DNA of 5,307 nt, taken from NCBI GenBank assembly GCA_003250455.1, contig QKGK01000168.1:1-5307 (forward strand), written 5' to 3'. Both the position numbers and the translations under genes were made by a program. Position 1 is the first letter of the stretch. Each line of letters starts with the position of its first letter. Positions 1-5,300 of the stretch are shown here, piece after piece. The stretch is from Chloroflexota bacterium (GTDB lineage Bacteria; Chloroflexota; Anaerolineae; Anaerolineales; UBA11579). The notes beneath the pieces are model-generated. The model was not told the origin of the DNA. It saw nothing but the letters and a program-made list of their open reading frames with translations, and did not search any database.

Positions 1-2
1 CG

Positions 3-740
3 GAAGAAGGCTTTGATATGGTCATCGCCGTGGACGCCGGGAACATTGACCGGGTTGGGCACATCCTGGATGACATTGACGAGGTCCATCTCAACATCGA
101 CCACCATCCGGATAACACCCGGTTCGCCGAGATCAACCTCGTCGACCCCCCGGCCGCTGCCACCGCCCAGATCCTTACCGGGCTGCTGCAGGAATGGGGC
201 TACGAGATCACCCCGGAAATCGCTTCAAACCTGCTCTCCGCGATGATCACCGATACCATCGGTTTCAAGACCGAAAATATGCGTCCGGAGGTGCTGCGGG
301 TAGCAGCCGATCTGTTTGACAAGGGAGCCAATCTTCCCAAGCTGTACCATCAAGCCGTTACAGCCAAAACATACGAAGCCGTTCGCTATATGGGGGCCGG
401 GCTTTCTCAGCTTTCCCGTCAGAACGGAATTGTCTGGACGGTGTTAACGCTGGAAAATAAAAAAAACACCAATTACCCTGGACGGGATGATGCCGATCTG
501 GTAAATATATTGTCAGCCATAGACAGCGCCGACGTAGCCCTGATCTTCATTGAACAGGACGCCAAGACAGTCAAAGTAAGCTGGCGGACACGTTCGACAG
601 AAATGGATGTTTCCGAGGTCGCCCACCAATTTGGTGGTGGTGGACACCGGGCTGCGGCTGGCGCAATGATTTTGGGGAGTCTGCAAGAAGTGCAGACAGA
701 AGTGGTAAACACAACACAAAAACTATTATTTAATAAATGA
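3..740 (+). CDS. nrnA: Bifunctional oligoribonuclease / pAp phosphatase, DHH family (5' partial)
   Basis: Cytoplasmic DHH/DHHA1 phosphoesterase. NrnA enzymes degrade 2-5 nt RNA fragments to mononucleotides and convert 3'-phosphoadenosine 5'-phosphate to AMP. The open frame runs in from the left edge (first whole codon at base 3), so the ATG at 18 is internal and not the start. About 245 residues are visible against a usual length near 315-325, so the N-terminus with motif I is missing. Visible motifs are the metal-site aspartate in VIAVDAG (bases 21-41), the signature DHH (99-107), TDTIGF (249-266), and the C-terminal DHHA1 substrate-binding motif GGGGHRAAAG (633-662). Position directly before truB and ribF is the classic context for NrnA and argues against RecJ, which is much larger. 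Codons in the last third look more AT-rich than in the downstream genes. Family is secure; the exact substrate preference is inferred. Confidence 0.93.
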   Translation, partial: EEGFDMVIAVDAGNIDRVGHILDDIDEVHLNIDHHPDNTRFAEINLVDPPAAATAQILTGLLQEWGYEITPEIASNLLSAMITDTIGFKTENMRPEVLRVAADLFDKGANLPKLYHQAVTAKTYEAVRYMGAGLSQLSRQNGIVWTVLTLENKKNTNYPGRDDADLVNILSAIDSADVALIFIEQDAKTVKVSWRTRSTEMDVSEVAHQFGGGGHRAAAGAMILGSLQEVQTEVVNTTQKLLFNK

Positions 741-769
741 AAATTTCACCTACAAGAGCTTTGCCACTC

Positions 770-788
770 CTCTGACCAACCGTCAGAG
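770..788 (+). other. Perfect 7-bp stem-loop between nrnA and truB
   Basis: CTCTGAC (770-776) pairs perfectly with GTCAGAG (782-788) around the five-base loop CCAAC-C. It lies 30 bases past the nrnA stop and 36 bases before the truB start. It is followed by AAAATTCTTGG and not by a T-run, so it is not a canonical intrinsic terminator. An alternative 5-bp pairing, ACCAA (775-779) with TTGGT (796-800), excludes it. It might be a weak terminator, a processing site, or a 3'-end stabiliser; the sequence does not decide. Confidence 0.5.
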
Positions 789-824
789 AAAATTCTTGGT
801 TAGTTCTAAGGGTTAGGAGTAAAA

Positions 825-1730
825 ATGAGTGAAGATGTAGTCAAAGATGTAGTCTCAGGGGTGTTTGTGATCGACAAGCCCGTCGGGCTGACCTCACATG
901 ATGTCGTCCAGATCGTGCGCCGCGGCACCGGTATTCGCCGGGCCGGGCATACCGGCACGCTGGACCCGCGCGCATCGGGTGTATTGGTGGTCTTGCTTGG
1001 GCCCGCCGTCCGCCTCAGCGAATTTATCTCTGCATCCGACAAGCGCTACCAGGCCACCATCCGCCTGGGCAGCCGCACCGAAACCTATGATGCCGAGAGC
1101 GAACCATCCGAAGAAATGCCCGTCGATATTGATGAAGATGATTTCATGGAATTAATCAAAGGGTTCGAGGGCGAAAGCGAACAGGTTCCCCCACCCTATT
1201 CGGCTGTCAAGGTCAAAGGCGAAAAAGCCTACAACCTGGCCCGTAAAGGGGAAGAAGTAGACCTGGAACCCCGCATGATCAACGTATATGCCCTCGACCT
1301 GCTCGAATGGGCGCCGCCTGAGGTGGTTGTGGACGTCTACTGCTCCTCCGGGACATATGTGCGCTCCCTGGCAAATGATATTGGCGAACGCCTGGGCATT
1401 GGCGCACATCTGGTCGGCCTGCGCCGCACCCGCAGCGGTCAGTTCACCCTGAGAGATTCCGTCTCCCTGCGCCGCCTGAAAGAGGCCTTTGAGACCGGTT
1501 CCTGGGCGCAGTACCTGATCCCCGCATCGGAAGCGCTCAGCGACTGGCACACCATTGTGCTGGATGGCGATTTGATGGAACAAGTCCGCCACGGGCACCG
1601 TTTTGAAGCGGAAGAAGGTTCAAAGGGTTGGGCACGCGCCATCAGCGAACAGGGCGACCTGGTTGCGCTGCTGGAATTTGTAGAAGAATCGCAGGAGTGG
1701 CAGCCGCGTAAAGTGTTCTTTACCTCCTGA
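825..1730 (+). CDS. truB: tRNA pseudouridine(55) synthase TruB
   Basis: Isomerises uridine 55 in the T-loop of tRNAs to pseudouridine. The 301-residue protein has the usual bacterial length. The N-terminal motif DKPVGLTSHDVV is at residues 17-28. The catalytic loop GHTGTLDPRASGVL is at 41-54, with Asp47 as the expected nucleophile and Tyr75 as the conserved active-site tyrosine. PPPYSAVKVKGEKAYNLARKG (about 122-142) and SSGTYVRSLANDIG (174-187, with Arg180) are the other family hallmarks. The C-terminal 90 residues are more divergent and correspond to the RNA-binding tail. The ATG at 825 is supported by AGGAG at 815-819, five bases upstream. Its 84-base distance from nrnA and 13-base distance to ribF suggest one transcript. 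A stem-loop overlaps its 3' end and stop codon. No active-site residue is missing. Confidence 0.97.
   Translation: MSEDVVKDVVSGVFVIDKPVGLTSHDVVQIVRRGTGIRRAGHTGTLDPRASGVLVVLLGPAVRLSEFISASDKRYQATIRLGSRTETYDAESEPSEEMPVDIDEDDFMELIKGFEGESEQVPPPYSAVKVKGEKAYNLARKGEEVDLEPRMINVYALDLLEWAPPEVVVDVYCSSGTYVRSLANDIGERLGIGAHLVGLRRTRSGQFTLRDSVSLRRLKEAFETGSWAQYLIPASEALSDWHTIVLDGDLMEQVRHGHRFEAEEGSKGWARAISEQGDLVALLEFVEESQEWQPRKVFFTS
1692..1729 (+). other. Bulged 12-bp stem-loop over the truB 3' end and stop codon
   Basis: CAGGAG (1692-1697) pairs with CTCCTG (1724-1729), and directly inside it GTAAAG (1708-1713) pairs with CTTTAC (1718-1723) around the tetraloop TGTT. The two 6-bp helices stack on the 3' side, with a ten-base bulge (1698-1707) on the 5' side only. 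The stem includes two bases of the truB TGA and is followed by AAAATTTCCTGG, with no T-run. Its position, just before a ribF start that lacks a clear Shine-Dalgarno sequence, would suit a role in coupling or 3'-end processing. That role is inference; the pairing is read directly. Confidence 0.45.
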
Positions 1731-1743
1731 AAATTTCCTGGCC

Positions 1744-2676
1744 ATGCAGCATACCTACAATCTTCAAGACATTCACCTGCAAAATAGCTGGCTCACCATT
1801 GGCTCGTATGATGGCGTCCACCTGGGCCACCAACAGATCATCCATCAGATCACTGCCGGAGCACACCAAGCGGGTGTCCCGGCAGTTGTGTTAACCTTTT
1901 ACCCGCACCCTTCGGTGGTCTTGCGCGGCCCTCGCAGCAGCTTTTACTTGACCCTGCCGGAAGAAAAAGCGGCTATCCTGGGCAGCATGGGGGTAGACCT
2001 GGTCATCACTCACCCCTTTGACCGCCAGATAGCCGCCACCCCGCCGCGCGAGTTTATCCAAAACCTGCACCAGCACCTCCGCTTCCGGCAGTTGTGGGTG
2101 GGGTACGACTTTGCCCTGGGCAAAGACCGAGTAGGAGACATCCCACATCTGCAAATCCTGGGCAAAGAATTTGGCTTTAACGTCAATGTCATCTCTGCCG
2201 TAGAATCAGATGGCGAAAAAGTCTCCTCCAGCCGCATCCGCCGCCACCTGGAGGCCGGGGAGATCGAACCAGCCAACGACCTGCTGGGGCGTCCCTTTTC
2301 CATCATCGGCAAGGTGGTCCCGGGCGACGGGCGCGGCAAGACCATCGGCATCCCCACCGCCAACATAGAAACCATTGCCGAACGCGCCATCCCCCAGGCG
2401 GGCGTCTATGCCTGCCGGGTCATCTGGCGGGGAGAGACCTACCCCGCGGTGACCAACGTGGGGGTGCGGCCCACCTTTGAGACTGAGCCAGTCCCGCCGC
2501 GGGTGGAAGCCCACATCATGGACTTCTCCCACGACCTGTATGGCGAAGAACTCAAGCTGGAATTTATCGCCCGGCTGCGGGCCGAACGCCGCTTTGAAAG
2601 CATTGACGCCCTCGTCGCCCAGATCCATCAGGATATCGAAGACGGCCGCCGTATCCTGGCAGAGAGTAACCAGTAA
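1744..2676 (+). CDS. ribF: Bifunctional riboflavin kinase / FMN adenylyltransferase
   Basis: Phosphorylates riboflavin to FMN and then adenylates FMN to FAD in the cytoplasm. The 310-residue length is typical of the two-domain prokaryotic enzyme. The N-terminal nucleotidyltransferase domain (about 1-175) carries TIGSYDGVHLGHQ (18-30), the HxGH-type ATP site, and SSSRIRRHL (161-169), the equivalent of the ISSTxIR signature. The C-terminal kinase domain (about 180-305) has GDGRGKTIGIPTANI (194-208) with the PTAN motif, NVGVRPTF (238-245), and VEAHIMDF (254-261), in which Glu255 is the likely catalytic base. The ATG at 1744 fits the family N-terminus, but no Shine-Dalgarno is seen; the 13 bases after the truB stop are pyrimidine-rich, so translation is probably coupled to truB. 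The last three codons and the stop lie inside a 7-nt repeat array. Confidence 0.96.
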   Translation: MQHTYNLQDIHLQNSWLTIGSYDGVHLGHQQIIHQITAGAHQAGVPAVVLTFYPHPSVVLRGPRSSFYLTLPEEKAAILGSMGVDLVITHPFDRQIAATPPREFIQNLHQHLRFRQLWVGYDFALGKDRVGDIPHLQILGKEFGFNVNVISAVESDGEKVSSSRIRRHLEAGEIEPANDLLGRPFSIIGKVVPGDGRGKTIGIPTANIETIAERAIPQAGVYACRVIWRGETYPAVTNVGVRPTFETEPVPPRVEAHIMDFSHDLYGEELKLEFIARLRAERRFESIDALVAQIHQDIEDGRRILAESNQ

Positions 2677-2692
2677 TTTGTAACGAGTAAAC
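2665..2692 (+). repeat. 7-nt tandem array (consensus AGTAANN) spanning the ribF stop codon
   Basis: Four units begin at 2665, 2672, 2679 and 2686, each with GTAA in exact register (2666, 2673, 2680, 2687). The units differ mainly in their last two bases. The ribF stop TAA (2674-2676) is part of the second unit, and the first unit plus CA encodes the C-terminal Ser-Asn-Gln. Because seven is not divisible by three, TAA occurs in all three + frames at 2667, 2674, 2681 and 2688. A similar array sits at the tgt stop. Confidence 0.75.
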
Positions 2693-2732
2693 AGGGAAAA
2701 AATCTTCCCATCCCTGGGTGCCTGGTTACTCG
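2684..2732 (+). repeat. Near-perfect 12-bp inverted repeat downstream of ribF
   Basis: CGAGTAAACAGG (2684-2695) pairs with CCTGGTTACTCG (2721-2732) in 11 of 12 positions; the only mismatch is A2691 against G2725. The 25-base loop is 2696-2720. A competing perfect 10-bp pairing uses GAGTAACCAG (2664-2673) with the same right arm (2722-2731), and can enclose a 6-bp hairpin of CAGGGA (2692-2697) with TCCCTG (2711-2716). No T-run follows, so this is not a standard intrinsic terminator, but it could act as a 3'-end barrier. The arms belong to the AGTAAC-type repeat family in opposite orientations. Confidence 0.55.
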
Positions 2733-2761
2733 GTGCCTGATCACTAGGTGCCTGATTACTG
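2717..2761 (+). repeat. Three tandem copies of a 15-nt repeat
   Basis: Three adjacent copies at 2717-2731, 2732-2746 and 2747-2761 fit the consensus GGTGCCTGRTYACTN and vary only at positions 9, 11 and 15. A further TGATTAC (2760-2766) follows the last copy. Read on the opposite strand, each unit contains AGTRAYC next to CAGGCACC, so it carries the same AGTAAC-like core as the array at the ribF stop, inverted. No open frame or spacer structure accompanies it. Confidence 0.75.
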
Positions 2762-2765
2762 ATTA

Positions 2766-2836
2766 CCCAACTATCTAACCAGCCAACCAGCTAACTAGCT
2801 AACTAACAACCAGCAAATCATCCAACTACCCAACTA
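2766..2836 (+). repeat. 8-nt degenerate tandem array (consensus NCYAACYA)
   Basis: Nine units follow one another at 2766, 2774, 2782, 2790, 2798, 2806 (seven bases only), 2813, 2821 and 2829. Examples are CCCAACTA (first and last), GCCAACCA, and GCTAACTA twice in a row. The + strand has 27 C and only 4 G in 71 bases, so its RNA would be C-rich and little structured. That composition resembles Rho-utilisation sites, although no function is shown. The array sits between ribF and the thyA leader. Confidence 0.75.
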
Positions 2837-2838
2837 CA

Positions 2839-2850
2839 TTGCGGTAAAAT
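2839..2850 (+). promoter_or_regulatory. Possible thyA promoter element (-10-like TAAAAT)
   Basis: TAAAAT at 2845-2850 matches the bacterial -10 consensus at five of six positions and lies just after the repeat array, 42 bases before the thyA ATG. Initiation around 2857 would give a leader of about 36 bases containing the ribosome-binding site AAGGAG (2881-2886). No convincing -35 hexamer stands 16-18 bases upstream, and TTGCGG (2839-2844) abuts it too closely to serve. The call rests on position and the hexamer alone. Confidence 0.3.
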
Positions 2851-2892
2851 ATCTGGAATACCATCTTTTATTGTTTTCAGAAGGAGTAGGAA

Positions 2893-3687
2893 ATGAAACA
2901 GTATCTGGATCTGCTTGAGCATGTCCTGGCCCATGGCGTAGCCAAACCAGACCGCACCGGCACCGGCACAAGGGCGGTCTTTGGTTATCAGATGCGTTTC
3001 GACCTGAGCGAGACCTTCCCCCTCCTCACCACCAAAAAACTGCACCTCAGATCGATCATCCACGAACTGCTCTGGTTCCTCAAAGGCGAGTCGAACGTCC
3101 GCTATTTACAGGAGAACGGCGTACGCATCTGGAACGAGTGGGCCGACGAAAATGGCGACCTCGGCCCGGTGTATGGCGTGCAGTGGCGCGCCTGGCGCGG
3201 CGCAGACGATAAAGTCACCGACCAGATCAGCGACGTGATCGAACACATCCAGACAAAGCCCTACTCCCGCCGCCACATCGTCAGCGCCTGGAACGTCACC
3301 GAGATCGACAACATGGCCCTGCCCCCCTGTCACCTGCTGTTCCAGTTCTTTGTGGCCGAGGGCAAGCTCTCCTGCCAGCTCTACCAGCGCTCTGCGGATA
3401 TCTTTCTCGGCGTGCCCTTCAACATTGCCTCTTATGCCCTGCTGACGATGATGGTCGCCCAGGTGACCGGCCTGCAGCCGGGTGAATTTGTCCACACCCT
3501 GGGCGATGCCCACCTGTACAACAACCATGTCGAACAGGCCAGCCTCCAGATCACCCGCGAACCGCTCCCCCTGCCCCAGATGAAGATCAACCCGGACGTG
3601 CAGGATATCTTCGCCTTCCGCTACGAGGATTTCGAACTGGTCAACTACACCGCCCACCCGCACATCAAAGCGGAGATCTCGGTATGA
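2893..3687 (+). CDS. thyA: Thymidylate synthase ThyA
   Basis: Reductively methylates dUMP to dTMP with 5,10-methylene-tetrahydrofolate, releasing dihydrofolate. The protein has 264 residues, the same length as the E. coli enzyme as I recall it, and aligns to it with almost no gaps. The key residues therefore share its numbering: Arg21 of the phosphate-binding loop (DRTGTGT, 20-26), Arg126-Arg127 (from the partner subunit), the nucleophile Cys146 in PPCH, Arg166 in QLYQRSADIFLG, Asp169, Asn177, and His207/Tyr209 in GDAHLYNNH. The ATG at 2893 is preceded by AAGGAG at 2881-2886, six bases away. thyA opens a new unit after a repeat-filled gap and overlaps folA by ATGA, so the dihydrofolate producer and its recycler are translationally coupled. 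This is the classical enzyme, not the flavin-dependent ThyX. Confidence 0.98.
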   Translation: MKQYLDLLEHVLAHGVAKPDRTGTGTRAVFGYQMRFDLSETFPLLTTKKLHLRSIIHELLWFLKGESNVRYLQENGVRIWNEWADENGDLGPVYGVQWRAWRGADDKVTDQISDVIEHIQTKPYSRRHIVSAWNVTEIDNMALPPCHLLFQFFVAEGKLSCQLYQRSADIFLGVPFNIASYALLTMMVAQVTGLQPGEFVHTLGDAHLYNNHVEQASLQITREPLPLPQMKINPDVQDIFAFRYEDFELVNYTAHPHIKAEISV

Positions 3688-4181
3688 TCATCTCCCTGAT
3701 CGCGGCCATCAGCGAAAACGGCGTCATCGGCAAGGATGGACAAATCCCCTGGCGGCTGCCTGCCGATCTCAAGCTGTTCAAAACGCTGACCATGGGCCAC
3801 CACCTGATCGTTGGCCGCCGCACCTACGAATCGATTGGCAAGCCGCTGCCCGGCAGGGAAATGATCGTGCTCACCCGGCAGAACGATTACACCGCGCCCG
3901 GCTGCCAGATCGCTCACAGCCTGGACGAAGCCCTGGAGATTGCCGAGGCTGCCGGGGACAGTGAAGCCATCATTGCCGGGGGAGAGCTGGTCTACGCCCA
4001 GACGCTGCCAATCGCCCACCGCATGTACCTCAGCCACGTGCACGCCACCCTCCCCGGAGACACCTTCTTCCCCGCCTACGACGAGCAGGACTGGCAGATC
4101 ACCAAAGAAGAGACCTACCCGCTCACAGAGGGGCAGGAATATACCTTTACTTTCCAGATATTAGACAGAAAGCAGGAATAA
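3684..4181 (+). CDS. folA: Dihydrofolate reductase
   Basis: Reduces dihydrofolate to tetrahydrofolate with NADPH, closing the cycle opened by ThyA. The 165 residues match the chromosomal bacterial family. The N-terminal strand ISLIAAISENGVIG (3-16) leads to IPWRLPADLKLFK (21-33), with Asp28 as the substrate-protonating acid equivalent to E. coli Asp27. NADPH and folate contacts appear in VGRRTYESIGKPLPGR (43-58), with Arg58 the conserved folate-glutamate contact. IIAGGELVY (96-104) holds the Gly-Gly turn and Tyr104, and GDTFFP (125-130) is the conserved C-terminal motif. The ATG at 3684 overlaps the thyA stop by four bases, and GGAG (3672-3675) inside thyA is a plausible Shine-Dalgarno eight bases upstream. 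It is chromosomal in style; nothing suggests a transferred trimethoprim-resistance cassette. Confidence 0.97.
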   Translation: MIISLIAAISENGVIGKDGQIPWRLPADLKLFKTLTMGHHLIVGRRTYESIGKPLPGREMIVLTRQNDYTAPGCQIAHSLDEALEIAEAAGDSEAIIAGGELVYAQTLPIAHRMYLSHVHATLPGDTFFPAYDEQDWQITKEETYPLTEGQEYTFTFQILDRKQE

Positions 4182-4190
4182 CCTCTTTCC

Positions 4191-5300
4191 ATGACTGACA
4201 ACTTCACCTACACCCTTGAAGCGCAGGACGGACGTGCCCGCGCCGGTCGCTTCACTACGCCGCACGGAGAACTCCTCACCCCGGTGTTTGCCCCGGTGGG
4301 CACCGCCGCAACCGTCAAAGCCCTCACCCCTGCCCAGGTGGAAGATTTGGGCGCATCCCTGGTGCTGGCAAACACCTACCATCTCTACCTGCGCCCCGGC
4401 GACGAACTGGTGGCCCGGATGGGCGGCGTACACGAATTCATGCAGTGGCACGGCCCCATGCTGACCGATTCCGGCGGGTTCCAGGTCTTCTCGCTGGGCG
4501 AGAACAGCAAGATCACCGACGAAGGCGTCACCTTCCGCTCCCACATCGACGGCTCCACCCACCACTTCACCCCGGAACGCGCCGTCCACATCCAGGAAAA
4601 CCTGGGCGCAGACATCATCATGGCCTTCGACGAGTGTTCCGACCCCTACGACCGGGCCTACAGCCAGCGCGCCATGCAGCGCACCCACGCCTGGTTGGAA
4701 CGCTGTCTGGAAGCCAAAACCCGCCCCGACCAGGCCCTGTTTGGCATTGTCCAGGGCGGCATCCATCCGGACCTGCGCGCCGAGTCGGCGGCATTTGTCG
4801 CCAGCATGGACACCCCCGGCATCGCCATTGGCGGACTTTCGGTGGGCGAGACCAAGGACGAAATGCACGCCACGCTGGAAATCGTCGACCCGCTGCTGCC
4901 GGAGAACAAACCCCGCTACCTGATGGGCGTAGGCACCCCGGAAGACCTGGTCAACAGCGTTTACCGCGGCATTGACATCTTCGACTGCGTGCTGCCCACC
5001 CGGCTGGGTCGCAACCACGCCGCCATGCTGCGCCGCGGCGGCCGCCTCAACCTGAAGAACGCCACCTTCGCCGCCGATCCCAACCCAATTGACGAAACCT
5101 GCACCTGCTATACCTGCCGCACCTTCACCCGGGCCTACCTGCGGCACCTGATCAGCGCCAAGGAGATGCTCTCCGCCACCCTGCTTTCGATCCACAACCT
5201 GCACACCCTCATCCAGCTAACCCAGGACATGCGCGCCTCTATCCAGGCGGGTACGTTTGAAGAGGATTTTGAACCAATGCTGGTAAAAGGTAAGGCGTAA
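4191..5300 (+). CDS. tgt: tRNA-guanine transglycosylase (queuine pathway)
   Basis: Exchanges guanine 34 in the anticodon of GUN tRNAs (Asp, Asn, His, Tyr) for preQ1, the committed tRNA step of queuosine synthesis. The 369-residue TIM-barrel protein has the expected bacterial length. Visible hallmarks are LANTYHLYLRPG (59-70), LTDSGGFQVFSL (91-102) with Asp93 as the catalytic acid/base, IMAFDEC (143-149), GIVQGG (185-190), IGGLSVGE (213-220), and IFDCVLPTR (263-271) with Asp265 as the covalent nucleophile. The zinc site CTCYTC (304-309) plus His335 is intact. The start lies nine bases after the folA stop. The only purine-rich stretch, AGGA at 4174-4177, is 13 bases upstream, so initiation probably depends on coupling. 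The C-terminal VKGKA and the stop are encoded within a 7-nt repeat array. Confidence 0.97.
   Translation: MTDNFTYTLEAQDGRARAGRFTTPHGELLTPVFAPVGTAATVKALTPAQVEDLGASLVLANTYHLYLRPGDELVARMGGVHEFMQWHGPMLTDSGGFQVFSLGENSKITDEGVTFRSHIDGSTHHFTPERAVHIQENLGADIIMAFDECSDPYDRAYSQRAMQRTHAWLERCLEAKTRPDQALFGIVQGGIHPDLRAESAAFVASMDTPGIAIGGLSVGETKDEMHATLEIVDPLLPENKPRYLMGVGTPEDLVNSVYRGIDIFDCVLPTRLGRNHAAMLRRGGRLNLKNATFAADPNPIDETCTCYTCRTFTRAYLRHLISAKEMLSATLLSIHNLHTLIQLTQDMRASIQAGTFEEDFEPMLVKGKA

Noticed and set aside
18..740. Treating the ATG at 18 as the start of nrnA
   Set aside because: The frame is open to the window edge, and the residues before the ATG belong to the family core. A 240-residue protein would lack motif I, so the gene is truncated by the window.
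761..789. Promoter for truB from TTGCCA (761-766)
   Set aside because: No acceptable -10 hexamer lies at 16-18 bases spacing; the sequence there is CAGAGA.
1731..1743. FMN riboswitch before ribF
   Set aside because: Only 13 bases separate truB and ribF, with no conserved RFN elements.
2692..2716. Intrinsic terminator after ribF
   Set aside because: CAGGGA/TCCCTG pairs over six bases, but the A-run is in the loop and no T-run follows on either strand.
2717..2836. CRISPR array
   Set aside because: The units are 7-15 nt, directly adjacent and degenerate, with no unique spacers and no cas genes.
3106..3663. Antisense open frame (185 codons) opposite thyA
   Set aside because: It is explained by codon bias on the opposite strand of thyA, and no recognisable motifs are present.
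4161..5204. Long antisense open frame (347 codons) opposite tgt
   Set aside because: It mirrors a well-supported tgt gene in G+C-rich DNA. Its translation is low-complexity, rich in Gly, Val and Ala, with no family motif and no start signal.
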